Part shown: positions 12,701 to 26,054 of the stretch, one piece after another
Layout of the letters: the number at the start of each line of letters is the position of its first letter
How positions within the stretch are numbered: position 1 is the first letter of the stretch
Assembly (NCBI GenBank): GCA_025677815.1
Contig: JAIXMP010000016.1
Coordinates: 930,001 to 994,000 of the forward strand
Direction: 5' to 3'
DNA: 64,000 nucleotides
Origin: Phascolomyces articulosus
Lineage: Eukaryota; Mucoromycota; Mucoromycetes; Mucorales; Lichtheimiaceae
Program-made: the position numbers and the translations under genes
The notes under the pieces: model-generated
What the model was told of the DNA's origin: nothing
Database searches by the model: none
Seen by the model: the letters and a program-made list of their open reading frames with translations, nothing else

Positions 12701-14046
12701 TATTCAAATATATTTAATTACAATGATTGACAATCTTTACTATAAATTTAAATGGACAGATAGAAAAATAATTGAATTACTATGGAAAGTACTTGTATCA
12801 ATGACCATTTGTAAGAAGATGCTTCCAATAAAAAGTATCATAATTATACTGATTTTAATGAAAAAACAATCATTATATATATTGTTTTATTTTACAAGAA
12901 AGATACTGAATAGTAAATTGTGTGTGTTTGTAAGAATCTACAAGCTAATGATCCTATTATCTATAATCGTAATAACTGAAATGTCTATGGCTCCACTCGT
13001 GAAAAAGCTAGTTCTTATTGGACCTCCTTTTATCCAAGGAATGTTAAATCTTTCATTTATTCATAGTAAAAAAAAACTAAGACACTAGACATGAAAACCT
13101 ATGTGTAGCAAATATATGAATCATCCGTTAGTGCTTATATGTTTTCTTCTTCTTCTTGTAAATCCTAGTATATACCAGATTATCATCTCCTCCCAAATAG
13201 GCATACATCTCAAAACTCTATATAATTAAAAAACTAAACCGAAAGAAGTTCTTAATTTAAAATAGAGAAATTTCCTCATTTTCTGCAAGGCAGAAAAATG
13301 GTCTAGCTTATATATATCTCTCAATAGAGTTTATGGGAATTGGATACACCTCTTTCTCTTTATCGAAAAAAAAGGATCTTTTAGCGACAGCATATGCTTC
13401 CACATTTTGTTTTCTCAAATACGCCATTTAAAGTTAAATTTAAGGATACCTTCTTGTTTTTAATATCTACTACTGCAATTAAGGTTGATGATATATATTA
13501 TATAAAAGATTAAGCGAAGCTATCTTTTTTTTCAATGATTCAATATCGACTCCATAATCATTATTATAATAAAGGTCGATCAATAATACTAATTAACCTT
13601 AATAAATGCATTGAAATGACTATGACAAATGTTTTTTTTATATGAAACTGTGGCGAGAGAGGAAGGAGCAGTGGTGATGGTAGCAGATATATAAAAGTAA
13701 ATATAGAATCGTTGAGTATTTTGTTTTTTATAGGGATAAAGAAAGGAGTTTTACATAAATTCAATATTGCCATATTTTTTTTTCATGCAACGAGCCACTT
13801 TAAAAAAAAAACTCACTCACTGACCTTGGCACGCCTTCCTTCCTTTAGAACCCAAGACTCAGCATTATACCTGAGCACAGGACACAATCTCTCCGCTGCA
13901 TATGATGATGATAATGTATAGATAAAAAAAAAGTTTCTTTTGGTTCCTTCTTCCTTTCTTTTCCTTTTTTCCTGCTTTGCCTTTCTCCTAAAAAAAACAA
14001 ACACACAAACAAACACACACAAAAAAAAAGAAAACATATAATATAT
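9735..14046. other. Gene-poor AT-rich region
   Basis: This 4.3 kb stretch holds the arrestin promoter on its left and the DHHC gene promoter on its right. It contains a (TA)n tract near 10130-10152, many A/T homopolymers and short direct AT repeats. A 133-codon open frame at 12687-13088 has Ile/Leu/Lys-rich composition expected of random AT-rich DNA, with no recognisable domain. Between about 11300 and 12100 there are weak coding-like fragments on the minus strand, broken by stops, which could be old transposon debris. No RNA gene was recognised. Confidence 0.5.
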
Positions 14047-15870
14047 ATGTCCACGCCTATAGGAAATGCTGTAGTTGGTGTTGTTTTGCCTGTTGTTGTT
14101 TTTGGCATTGTCATATACAGTTGGTACATTTACATTTTTCGATTATGTTGTATGTTTTATTATTATTGTTACTATTCATAGATTCAAATAAAAGTGAGAA
14201 GAAGTAGCTCATTTATATATTTATTATTTTGCAATTATAACTTGTTTAGATGCTCATTTACTTGACACAAATAAAGCTGAAGCGGGTAAGTCTACTATTC
14301 TCTCTAAAAAACTAGAAAAGAAATTCTTTTTCTGCGGTTGTTAACTTTGTTCTTCCTGTTCAGTGGCGTTTATGGTGATTGGTACTTTCTTTATGGTGAT
14401 TACCTTAATATCGTATTTACGTGTTTTATTTTCTTATCCTGGCAAAGCAATCCACGTAAGCTATATATATATATATATATATATATAACATAAAGCAAGA
14501 ATGGTGGATTGATGGATGCATAGTAGAAGGAGAGAACAAATGGATATAGAAAAAAGACGCGTTTCATTTACACCCCTTTTCAACAACAGGCAACGCCATT
14601 ATCATTATCTACACCATCGACTTTTCCAAGGTTTTATTATTCACCACGATTATTGGATCCAAAAACAATGTGTCGACAAAAACATGATGTAGAAGAAGCT
14701 ACTGAAACAACATCCTTACTACCCGTTGTGTCTATCAGCAAAAATGATGGATTACCACGTTATTGTGATACTTGTCAATGTTTTAAACCCGATCGGACTC
14801 ATCACTGTAAAGAATGTAATGCATGTATTTTGAAAATGGATCAGTAAAGTATCTCAATCTTATCTTGTTTTGACAAAAACGAAATTTCTCGAACCTATCT
14901 ATTCTAAGTAAAAAAGAAACTAATTTATTATTGGCACTCATTTATAGTCATTGTCCTTGGTAAATATATTTATCAGTCATGAATTCTATTATCATGGGTT
15001 ATGAATTAACACGTGGATCGAATGATTGCTACTTTCTTTCTCTCTTTTAGGATAAGTGGATGTGTAGGACATAAGAATTACAAGTTTTTCTTCTTGTTTG
15101 TTTTATATTGTGCCATTTATGCATTATGGGTGTTTTGTACAAGTATACCTACTGTGGTAGAAGCCATGAATGAACCTGTAAGTGATAACTAAAAAAATGA
15201 TGCGAACAAAAATAAGAGTCGATCTTTTTGGAGTTTATTTGTGTTGATGATTTACTTTGAATCTATTATATATAGGATGCAACATTGGACCCACAATGGA
15301 TCGTATTACTTGTATTGTAAGTCTATTTATTCAATACTGGCAAGAAAAACAACAACAGATGGGAAAAGAACGTCATATTCTGACGATTTTTATACTATAT
15401 AGGTCATTTGTATTTGGAATGACACTTTGGGGATTTGCAGCAGTACACGGTTATTATATCATCAATAATCAAACGACCATTGAACATATATCCCAACGAC
15501 CGAATGAAGTTCGAATCGATTTTGATATCAGTGGTCATAATTTTGAAATTGTCACCACACACCATGATGATAATTTATGGGATCTAGGTCATTCAAGAAA
15601 TTGGCGTAGTGTCATGGGAAGCAATCCTTTTGGATGGTTTTGTAAGTGTAAAATTAGACTTGACGAAAGAAGAAGAATGGAATGAGCGATCTGCGTTTCT
15701 TGCTTATTTGTTAATTATTCATATCTTTGCATATGCATATAGTGCCTATTTATGGTGGCCTCGGTGATGGATGTGTATTTCCCTATAATGATTCATTATA
15801 TGAAAATATTATTGAAAGAGCAAAACGTCAACGCATGATGTTAAATCCTCCAACATCTCAAGCATTTTGA
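14047..15870 (+). CDS. DHHC-type palmitoyltransferase (Pfa3/Pfa4-like)
   Basis: Nine exons (14047-14149, 14250-14285, 14364-14455, 14590-14843, 14948-14959, 15051-15177, 15276-15316, 15403-15641, 15743-15870) give about 343 residues. Two N-terminal hydrophobic segments come first, then the cysteine-rich domain ([20 protein letters not shown], then [20 protein letters not shown]), then further hydrophobic segments and a C-terminal NPFGWF...GDG block. DHHC enzymes transfer palmitate from acyl-CoA to protein cysteines at Golgi, ER or vacuole membranes through a DHHC-Cys intermediate. The active-site His-His-Cys-Pro is reconstructed across an intron and a 12-nt microexon. The NPFGWF-type tail recalls the yeast Pfa3/Pfa4 subgroup, but the subfamily call is tentative. 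Confidence 0.93.
14948..14959 (+). other. 12-nt microexon of the DHHC gene
   Basis: The exon TCATTGTCCTTG is flanked by TTTATAG and GTAAATA. It supplies most of the active-site His-His-Cys-Pro-Trp. Skipping it would keep the frame but remove the catalytic cysteine. Phase and motif continuity with the exons ending at 14843 and starting at 15051 support it. Confidence 0.85.
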
Positions 15871-17642
15871 TGAGTAAATATAATAATTATATATATATAA
15901 ATAATACATACATATATTTTGTTTTTTTTTCTTCTTTCCTATTTATATAGTACCAAGTAGTATATTATATTGACAATTTACCCTCCTCTACTATCATCTA
16001 TCTATTTATCTATATATATACATTCATGATTCCACAATTTTTATTTTATTCTATCACAGTGTTTTTTTTTTCTCATATTACGAATCAAATGAATCACTGT
16101 AATAATATAAGAAGCGCTCATATATATAAACATGTGTATACTTTTTTTTCTTTTGACTCTATTATTGAATATTTCTTATGCATTCAATAAATTGATGAAT
16201 GATTATCATAATTCACATTACATATGCATATTGTATTATAGTTTTTCTTTGAAAGAAGAATGATGATATGTCATGCTAATAGTTTGATCAATTGAGAGAA
16301 AAATATATTATTATGTAATGCCTTGCTTAGCATCTTTCGATCGACAGACAATGATCTCTATCCATTATTATTACAGTAGCATGTGAAAAAACGTTAGTGG
16401 TTTCTTTTGTAGTCAATAGTTGGAACCCATTACATTTCAGAGTTTATAACGCTACATAACTCAAGAAAATTTCCCGATGGGATAGACTACCTTTGATCAT
16501 GGTCTATTATTATTCGTATCAAAAGCACAGGTTCATAACAATCCCACTGTAAATATATCATTTTTCTATAATATATATTTCTTCAATATGTCATCATAGA
16601 ATGATGGAAAAAAAACCTATTTTGTCTATACAATCAATTTCATATGATTTTGACTGTTCACCTTTTTATCCTTTTTGCGAACCGTGCGTAATATTGTGTA
16701 ACTCGTGTTTGAATGTTCCTTTATTGGATGTAATGATTGCCAAGAGGTATATACTTAGAGAACAATTATATCACTTTTATATATATGAATGAATGATTTC
16801 AAAAAAAAAAAGTAAAAAGGTTGATATAGATGATTTTAACCCATTTTAGTTTTGTTTTTACTAAAAATAATATATCATCTTATCAAAAACCCATCATCAA
16901 TCCTCATCAAGAAGAACAAGAAAAAGAAACGGGGATGATTGCTGGGTAAAATGATTGGAAGTGCTGTTTATACTGAACTTTATATAAAAGTTACACGATA
17001 ATCTTAAAATTGGAGGAGTAAATATGTGTTTCTTTATATTTACAAAACCTTATTTCAGAAACCCTCAATTATAGTTGAGTAATATCAACTGAAACTATTT
17101 ATCTTGTTTATGTATTTTCTTATAACAATAAATGAGTATATTTTTTTATAATAATCGATAAATCAATTACATAAATAAAATTACAGTGGGTTAGTAGTAG
17201 TAATAATAATAAATTTTTACACGCTCATCAATAAAAAGTGGGGATAGAAACCTAATAAGGTTACACGGAATCATTGCCTTTTCTTTTTGCCCAAGCCCTG
17301 TTCATCAAGAAGGTTTATAAAATAAAAATGTCAGAATAAAAAAAAAAGCACACACGCTTGAATTAACCTCTGTATCTGTTGTGTCTGTGTGTGTGTGTGT
17401 GTGAAATATTATGATTTGTATTTATTTTTGTTAATGTGCTGTAATAAAATTTATATATACATATATATATATATGTCTTCTTTCTTCTTCCTTTTCTTCC
17501 CCATTTATTCTATTTCATCTAAAACAATTTCATATCGTTCATTTTCTCTTTGTTCTTGTTCTTGATCGTCATCATCATTATCATCATCAATATTATTTTT
17601 CAACGTTCTTCCCTTTACTTACATCGTTTCGTTAAAGACATC
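15871..17642. other. Intergenic region
   Basis: About 1.8 kb between two plus-strand genes. It contains the 3' region of the DHHC gene (several A/T-rich tracts and TATA repeats near 15888-15900), then AT-rich spacer with (GT)n near 17385-17401 and the F-box gene promoter with pyrimidine-rich stretches from 17470. No gene or structured RNA was recognised. Confidence 0.5.
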
Positions 17643-19287
17643 ATGTCAACCACAACAAAAAGAAACAATATCATCCATGATTTACCACCCGAAGTCATCC
17701 AATTAATATTTGGTTTATTAGAACTTGATCAACTTGTACGTTGTCTTCGAGTATGTAAAGAATGGCGTCACATGTTGATCAGTCTTCCTTGGTTATGGCG
17801 TCATGTCCATTTATCAGCTTCATGCTGTCAATCTATGGTGCCAGAATCTTATGCAAGAACATTGACTCATCTCGTTCAATTAGCAGGTGATCATCTTCAA
17901 TGGTTAAAATTGGACATTGAATTGTCTGAAGCTTTAGGTATTCAGGCATTACAACTTATTGCTGCCAATGGTTGTCACTATTTAAAAGGACTCGGTAAAT
18001 TCTATTCCTATTTTATTTTGAATGATATGGGATTTCTAGAGTAAAGGAGTGTATAAAGTCTCTGTGTGTGTGAGAGAGAGTGTGAGAATAAATATGCTTG
18101 GTGTGATTGAAATAGAAAGAAAAGAAAAGAGAAAGCTTGGTACTAAATTTTTTTGTTATTATTCAGAATTAAACAATACATCGGGCCCAGAAGAACGGTT
18201 ACTATTGTTACGAGCACTCAATAATATTGGTCCCATGACAACAATGACATTTTTACAGTTATATTGCTTGGAAATCAATTTGACAGATGTTGCACATCTT
18301 TTTCAACAATTTCCAAACTTGACATATCTTGACCTATCTGATTCAGTTCTTTACGATCAAACTAATCACAGCATGTTAACAACTACTACTCCTACCAATA
18401 TTAATCATGCACAACGAACATTATCCTCTTTACCTTGTGCGACTCGATTAAAGAGTCTCACGTTGAATCATATTGAAGGAAGTTCATCTTTAGTTTTCAA
18501 TTCAATTTTACAATCATGTCCACAACTTGAACAACTTTATTGTCGAGGTACATTACCGTCTTATCAAATCATTCGTCATTTAAATCAATATCAACGCACA
18601 TCATTAAAAGTATTAACGTATGGACATCATCATCATCATCATCATCAACAACAAAGAGGGCATAATTTTGAACAAGAAGAAACAACCATGCCCATTCCTC
18701 CTTTACAACTTAAAGGATTAGAAACAGTTCAATTAGAACAAGTTAATGATCAAGATTTTATTTCCATGACATGTTATGGTTATGCTTATCGTACTATATC
18801 TAAGATGGACATTCGCTCATGCTTTATACCCGACGATACGATCATGGCAGCACAACAACAATTCAATCATCATCCTTCTCCTTTCAACACCTTGCCATCA
18901 CCAAAAATATTATGGCCACATCTTCGACATCTTGATTTAAATACAGTGAGCGGGCTCACTCTCATGACAGGACTCTTTGCATTACTTGATGCATGTCCAG
19001 CCCTGGAAAAATTAACATTCAAGAATATTCCATGGTGGCATGTCAACGATACAACACTGGATGGTTGGGCGCAGTATCCTCGTCTTTTGGATATACGTTA
19101 TTTTGGTCAACCTGATGATATTACACCTATAGCTGTACAACGACTAGTGGATACAAAATGTACCGCTGCCATCAACTTACAAAAGCAACATCATCCTATT
19201 TATCCTAATAATAATGTATTACATCTTGAATTCAATACGCATACTCGGATTCATATTACATTTCCAACTATAATAAACAATTGGTAA
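17643..19287 (+). CDS. F-box protein with leucine-rich repeats
   Basis: Exons 17643-17994 and 18167-19287 give about 490 residues. An F-box lies at residues ~12-50 (IHDLPPEVIQLIFGLLELDQ, then RVCKEWRHMLISLPWLWRHV). It is followed by degenerate leucine-rich repeats, for example LYCLEINLTDVAHLFQQFPN and LRHLDLNTVSGLTLMTGLF. A run of eight His encoded near 18628 leads into a Gln stretch in a loop between repeats. F-box/LRR proteins are substrate receptors of SCF ubiquitin ligases, binding Skp1 through the F-box (knowledge of the family). The substrate is unknown. The ATG at 17643 sits just before the F-box; an upstream ATG at 17550 would add a 31-residue hydrophobic stretch and is not preferred. 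Confidence 0.88.
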
Positions 19288-19531
19288 AAAAAAAACTCAA
19301 TTCAAAAAGCCTCTTTTTTTGTATGTTTGTGATATAAAAAATGCTCAAAAAATTCAAATTCTATTTTTGTAAACTTTTTTGGGTGGGGGGTGTATATGGG
19401 GTTGTTGTGTCTATCTGTTATAGATTAACTGGTATAAATATATATAAAAAATGAAGAAAAAAAAATGGAGAGAAACAATATATGGAAAGAGAGGGACTAT
19501 ATAAAACTATGTACAGGTTGGCTTTTTTTTT

Positions 19532-21105
19532 CTACTTTGAGAAGTTTGGGAATTGGGATCGATAAGGGTCAGCCATATGAACGCCATAAGGAACATCTGG
19601 CTCTTCATAACTTTCGAAACAAGTCGAATCACCTTCTCCATTGACATTGGGTCGGAAAGGCGGGGTCACTTCTCGTCGAGAAATTTTTTCAAAATCAATT
19701 CCTTCAAAAAATGGATGTTCCTTGATGTCGCGACTTCCATCTTTCATGTTACCATAACGGCGACTGAGATCGGGTGTTAATAAACCAAGTAATAAATCTT
19801 TGGCTACAGGAGAAATATGCTCTGGCCAAGGAACTCGACAATCCAAAATCTTTTGATACATATCCACAGGGTTCTTGTCTGTGAAAGGAGATTTGCCAAC
19901 CAACATTTCATAAATAAGAACACCAAGACCCCACCAATCAACGGATTTACTGTAACCTTTGGATTTAATGATTTCAGGTGCTAAAATAAAAAAGAAACAT
20001 GGTAAATAAACTGAAACAATTGAATAACACAAACAATTAAAATAAAAATGATGATGGATATTTACCAAAGTAATCAGGAGTACCACAGACAGTCCATGTA
20101 AGATCAGGTACTTTTTTAGCAAATCCAAAATCGACCAATTTGACATGACCATCAACATCCAACAAGATATTTTCAGGTTTTAAATCTCGATAAGCGATAT
20201 CACGTTCATGTAAATATTCCAAAGCCAAAATGACTTCAGCGGCATAAAATTTGGTAGTCTTTTCAGTAAATCGCTTTTGTTTTCTTAAAATGCGAAACAA
20301 TTCTCCTCCTTGAACATATTCCATGACAAAAAATAAATGTGAATCATCTTGAAAACTATCCACTAAATTGACTAAAAATGGATGTGATATTTTGTTTAAG
20401 ATGGCTTGTTCATTGTTGATATGTTGTGTTTGACGGAGTCGTACAACGTCATGTTTGTCGAGGGTTTTGATAGCATAAAATTGTTGGTCCGCTTTGGATT
20501 GGGCTAAATGAACACGACCAAATTGTCCTGTACCCAAGGTTTCACCGATAATGTAATTATCCAATGGTTGAGCTGGGGGAGGAGGGGTATTTTGTGTTGA
20601 ATGAGGATGGATGGGTTGATCTTCGATATCGACCATCGGTCGAGTCACTGGTGATACAGGTGCAGAGGGTGGTGGTGTCATGATTTTATTCGAATGAGGT
20701 GGTTGTAAATGATTGTCTTCTTCAATAGCAGGTGAAGAGACTCGAGGGGAATCCATGGGGGTGACTACGCTGTCTTTATCTGTTTATAAGAAATTTTAAC
20801 AAAATTAGTAAATAATTGGAAAGGGAACACAAAAAAAAATTGTTATGATGGACAGGTACAACAACAAACAACTACAAACCTTGAATAGACATGTCACTTA
20901 TACTAGATCGGCCACTTAATGTTCGCGATAAAAAGGATACTACGGAAGAGGCGGATGTTTTTCGTCGATGTTCATGATAATTATTGTTATTTTCGTCATT
21001 TACGTCCGTCATTGTTAAGCATGTTAAATTGAGCTTTGATCGTCGTTTTTTTCCACTAGGAACTCGTGTAAGAAGAGTTTCAACTCCTTTTGTGATAGTA
21101 TCCAT
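19532..21105 (-). CDS. cAMP-dependent protein kinase catalytic subunit (PKA-C)
   Basis: Exons 20880-21105, 20066-20779 and 19532-19980 give about 462 residues. The kinase domain begins near residue 150. It has the glycine loop GTGQFGRV, the lysine in YAIKTL, the AGC-type catalytic loop YRDLKPENIL, DFG (LVDFGFAKK), the activation segment WTVCGTPDYFAPEII, and VDWWGLGVLIYEML. The C-tail carries the AGC extension (PPFRPNVNGEGDSTCFESYEE) and ends in FPNF, matching the PKA FxxF tail. A 150-residue Ser/Pro-rich N-terminal extension precedes the kinase, as in many fungal PKAs. The activation segment has PDYF where most PKAs have PEYL. It would phosphorylate targets when cAMP releases the regulatory subunit. 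Several PKA-C paralogues are usual in this group. Confidence 0.93.
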
Positions 21106-21944
21106 GATGAAGTGATGATTTAATAAGTATTTACAAAATAATAACAATAAGAAAAAAAAAGTGGAGTTTAAGAAGAAAAGGAAAGGGAAGAATAATAAGC
21201 TTTTATATAGATTTTAAGAAAAAGAAAGAAAATGGTCCGTTCATTCCGTTTCGTCAAGTGTCTCTTTTATATTTATATACTTATTTATATCTTCTTCTAG
21301 ATCGATAAAACGATTGAAACATCTGAATAACAAAAAAAACTTTTTTCAAAGGCAGCACACGAAGATGGTTGTTTGATAAAGAAGATGTAATATAAAACGA
21401 TATTATATATATACACATATATCGGAGTACCCTAGAAAAACCTATGATATCATATCAATACATGTAATAAAGGCGGCGCTTAACTTTTTGCTCTTTTTTT
21501 TTTTTTTTTTTTTTTTGGTTGACATGTGCAGCTACGTGCTTAGTGCTAAATATCTAAGCCCTTAGATAGGGTAAAGATAAATAATCAAATGTATAACAAA
21601 CAAATTTCATCCGACGACAAAATGAGTTAAAAATAAAGTTAAATATGGAAGAATATTAAAGAATAGTTAATAAATTGAAACATCAAAAATCGAAAGATAG
21701 AAAAAGGTAATGGACAAATACATTGTGGATAAATTAATTACTTTTTAAAGTAGAATGAAAGAACAAGAGAAATTCGATCTATTTATGCTGAAAAGACAGA
21801 CACCCAATATAAAAAGTGTATGTGGTGTGTGGGGAGAAAGAGAAAGTTTCTAATGATCCATTCATATGCATTATTAATATTTTATATAACAAACAAACAA
21901 AAAAGCGAAAAGAAGAAAGAGAGAAAGGGAGAGACATATTACAA
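21106..21944. other. PKA promoter / 3' region of cystathionine gamma-synthase
   Basis: About 840 bp of AT-rich DNA. It includes a 23-nt T run at 21494-21516 on the + strand (a poly-A tract relative to the PKA gene) and an imperfect inverted stretch around 21545-21570 (AAATATCTAAGCCCTTAGATAGGG). No other gene was recognised. Confidence 0.5.
21494..21516 (+). repeat. Poly(T) tract, 23 nt
   Basis: An uninterrupted run of 23 T's about 390 bp upstream of the PKA start codon. Poly(dA:dT) tracts of this length disfavour nucleosomes in fungal promoters (general knowledge). Confidence 0.9.
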
Positions 21945-24398
21945 CTAAACATCAATAGCGTTGAGCGCGTTTCCAAAAGTTTTCAAAAGATGGTCCCTTT
22001 CTTCGAGGCCGACACTGACCCGGACCAGATAGCGCGAAACACCGAACTCTTCGGCCCAGTCAAGTTCCGTATAATGAGCTAATATCGTATAAGGGCTGGC
22101 TAATGTAAAGTTTGTGCCTAGAGAAGGTCCCTTAGCACAATGCAAATTATCATAAAATTGTTGAGCTGCTTTTTCATTCTTGACCATCATGGAGAATAAT
22201 CCACCATAACCACCAGATGGATTTTTCACTGCATCATAATGATTTCGACAAACAAACTTTGGATAGAAAACTTTATCCACTATAGAACATATCAAAGGAT
22301 GTCAATTAAAGTTCTGTCTTTTTCTTTTCATGTGAATCCCCCACCCATTTTATTTTACCTTTAGGATGGTCTACTAAATAATCACATAATGCTTCAGCAT
22401 TAGCATTAATAACTTTAGAGCGTGCCTTGAAATTTCTTGAATTACGTTCCATAAAAAGAGCATCTTCACACCACATCAAATCCTCAAATTCAGTATCTTG
22501 ATGTGCTTTGATAGCTTGATAATGCTTCCGATTCGGGTTTAAAACCATACTATATCATCATTATAAAAAACAAAGTTTAAATCAAATTTTCTAATTAAAG
22601 TGCTATTTTTTACTTTTTAAACCAAAAACGATTTAGTTTTGTTTTTTTTTTTTTTTGCTTTTTTTTTGTGCTTAGAGATAGATACTTTACCTGCCACCCA
22701 TTACGTTGCTATCACCTGAAAATACTTTCGTTAAACTACTGACCACCATATCTGCATGCTGAAGAACGTTGACATTGGAAAAGTTGCCTAGTGTTTCATC
22801 CACTACAATAATGAAATCGTATTCATCTGCTAATTGACGTAATCTTTTTAAATCGGGTGATTTAAGTAAAGGATTCGATGGTACTTCACAAAACAAACTC
22901 AAAATACGTTCACCCGATTTCAATTTGGCTTCTACTTCATCAATATCTTTATCTTCGCCCAATCCATAAAAATAGCAACCTGCACCAAATTTTTGAAGAA
23001 TTTTGAGCGTATCCGTATATGGAAATCTAGATGAAAAATTTTTTTATGTAGAATTACTCGATTTAGTTTGACAGTTTTTCTCTTTCTGAGTTTTTTGGAT
23101 GGACCCACATCTCCAAACGTAACATTTAACCCCAAGGCTCCCTGTTCTTCCTCCTTCCTTCCTCTTCCCCGCGCACACACACATACACGCTAAATCTTTC
23201 GGCTACCCCACATAAAATATACACAGGAATCTCATCATCATCATCATCATCTCTCTCTCTCTCTCTCTCATGTTTCTTTTTTCATTTTCGTGTCTCTTCC
23301 TCTCCATTTTAATTTCATCCTCCTCTTCCAACAATAATAATTATAATAAAACAATTATTTTTTTTTACCCAAAACAAACACTTTTTCTTGATGAATCCAA
23401 AGCAGCCATAGCACAACGATGAGCATGGAAGATAGCACTCATACCACAAGGATATAAATACACATCTTGTTCAGACAATCCCTTGATTCCACGATCTCCT
23501 TGCAACGCGCGTTGGGACTCTAATTCGGATTCAGTAGCCTTTTGATAATCTTGAATATGTTGACTTTCTGTAGCCAAAATACCAGCAATACGACGTCTTA
23601 AAGCCACTTTGGCTTGATCTGCAAATTCAATAGGTAAATTACGACCATATCGTTCTTCCACATATTGGGCTGCTTCGACTTGACGTTCTTCTCCTGATGG
23701 TAATTCAGGTGATTGTTGTTTCTTTCGTGCATAACGACCGCGATTGCCCATGGGCAAAGGTTTTTCTTGTTCTTGTTCTTCTTTTTCTTGTTGATCCAAT
23801 ACTTCAAGACATCGTTCGGCCATACGAGAAGATAAAATGTCACCACTGTGTTGCCAAAATTGTTTGGCAACTTTGAACCCATCTTCGGGAAACACGACCA
23901 TAAAAATGGGCATGGCTGGATACTTTTCATAAGGTCCAAATTTAAGTTCGACAATACGCACCGTTTCTGTTTCGGAATAGTAGCGTTTCATAAATTCACG
24001 ACAACGTTCGGCAATCTTACGCGAAGGGAAAAGAATGGCGGATTCTTTGGGTTTGCCGTATTTGCTTAATAAACGCGTGCAAAGCTATTTGTATTTAAAA
24101 TCGAAAATGATGGGTGGTATATATAGAGAAATGAGTCAATGAAATAGAAAACATTGTTGCATATGAAATGAATATAAATATGAGAATCAAGATGCAATGG
24201 ATATAAATATACCTTTTGAATGAAAGGGTGAATAAAGAAACGTGGATAACCACATTCCATACGGCTTGTGACGATGGGATTGCCTTCCTCATAATAAATA
24301 TTATCTTGCCATTTTGGAAACATGACAGATACAGCATGAGGTGTATTTGCGGGAATAGCAGCACCCACAGTTGTTGGTGGTTCTGGAACGGTTGTCAT
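21945..24398 (-). CDS. STR2: Cystathionine gamma-synthase (Str2-type)
   Basis: Five exons (24213-24398, 23369-24084, 22691-23026, 22359-22549, 21945-22279) join in frame to 587 residues, close to yeast Str2. It is a fold-type I PLP enzyme of the Cys/Met metabolism family. Visible signatures are [16 protein letters not shown] (cofactor phosphate region), [31 protein letters not shown] (PLP-binding Asp) and [16 protein letters not shown] with the Schiff-base lysine. The long N-terminal region ([29 protein letters not shown]) is typical of the fungal form. It makes cystathionine from cysteine and an O-acylhomoserine in transsulfuration toward methionine. The C-terminal [12 protein letters not shown] matches the family end. 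The start is at the only upstream ATG in the first exon. Confidence 0.94.
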
Positions 24399-26054
24399 TT
24401 TTTTTTATTGAGCGTTGTATATTTTAATAAAAGAAGAAGAGACGAAAAAAAAAATTATAAAAAAACTGTGTAGATGAGATCCTCCGGTCCGGATTGATAA
24501 CGAAAATTACTCATCTGCCGTAATTTTTGGTACAACTGAGATTTGGACCCTTCTTTTTAATGCAAATTCTCGTTTAACAACAGCCTATCAACTTCCTTTC
24601 AACTGTATTTTTTGCTATTCATAATTGAATTAGAAGTTTTGAATTATGAATATTGGGTTTTTATATATTGTTTTATTTTACATGATAAATTGAGTATGTT
24701 GCGAAAAAAAAGGCAATATTGTCCGTTAGCTGTTATGAGCTTTTGAATGATGATCGTGATATATTATTCATGTTCAATTTGAAATCTTATAGATAAATAT
24801 TATCATCCTATTACCTTTTATAAGTATGTATGAGTATTCATGTTACATCATGGAAATAAAGTTGCATTGTTCAAACATTGAAATATATTTGTTACGTATA
24901 TATAAACAATACCTCACTTTCTGCTGCTGGCAATAGTATTAATATGAAAAAAAAAACTAGGAAAGGTTCGTATTATGTATACTTTTACTAGTGATTCTAG
25001 TAAAAGGTGTATAATCAACAATTGTATGTTCCAGTAATTTATAGAAAAGGCATTACGATGATAACCACAATATACATTCCTTCTTATCAATACCATCTTA
25101 TGTATGGTCATTATATTGATGAAAATTACCATAGATACTAAAATGATAAAAGTAATAGTCACCAACGATGACTCCGTGACACCAAATTCAATCGTGTGGT
25201 CTGTGCGTTTTCTTGCGCAAGCACATGCAAAAAGTTGTCAGAACAAGAAAAAATAATTCAGGGGTAAATAAAATGTCCTGTATAGATTTTAGCAGAAAAC
25301 ATATTGTATATATAATCTCTGTACATAGTATACAGCGATTATGTAGATTGTATCGATATAACAATATTTAGACAAAGAATGTAAACTCTATGTTGAAAAT
25401 ATGGTACAGAGAAACAACAGAGTGCCTAGTTTGGTGATTTATTACCATATATATCACATTGAATAAATGTTAGTACATACCCACATTATTATCAAGGTGT
25501 CCGGATGACTCTCATTAACTATATCGTCATCATACATGTTTCATACGTAATGAACGAAAAAATGAGTATCTTATTTTTCTATTCATCTGTAGTATTCCTA
25601 GAACACTATTTATTGATATAATATATATATATAACACAGTAATGTGTATTCCATATATTATCTATTCCATTTTTAACAACAATAGGGATACAGCCATACC
25701 AAGAAAGACAGTAAGTTGTTATAGCGATTCATCATTATTAGATTTATATATGGTCTCACGTTACACATTAAAAAATATATCGGAGCTTAAGGAACATTTT
25801 TTGCAGGTGGGCACCATCATTTGATTTTGTTGGTTCGTCTTCTTTTCCTTTCGTTTTTTTATATAACAGATTTGATTAGAATAGACCCACGTTTTTATGT
25901 TAAAAGTGTGACAAAAATATATATAATAGAACGAATGTATGAAAAAATAACCGACTCAAAAGATATAAAGAGCAATCATTACCTCTGGCAATATCAATCA
26001 CAAGAAAAAAAACCTTTCGTTTCTTCTCTTTCTTATTATTTTCGAATCTTAATT
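24399..26054. other. Divergent promoter region
   Basis: 1.66 kb of AT-rich DNA between the divergent cystathionine gamma-synthase and 2H-phosphoesterase-like genes. Small open frames here (for example 25642-25824) have no recognisable features. An open frame from 25821 runs into the downstream gene but is best read as 5' leader. Confidence 0.5.

Noticed and set aside
12687..13088. 133-codon open frame on the + strand
   Set aside because: Ile/Leu/Lys-rich composition expected of AT-rich non-coding DNA, with no domain, splice context or promoter features.
17550..17642. Upstream ATG for the F-box protein
   Set aside because: It adds a poly-Ile stretch encoded by ATC/ATT repeats; the ATG at 17643 directly precedes the F-box.
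23220..23275. TCATCA...CTCTCT microsatellite as a possible functional element
   Set aside because: Simple repeat inside an intron of cystathionine gamma-synthase, with no sign of function beyond length variation.
25821..26054. In-frame N-terminal extension of the 2H-phosphoesterase-like gene
   Set aside because: It would place the signal peptide internally; the composition is AT-driven and the ATG at 26055 gives a good secretory signal.
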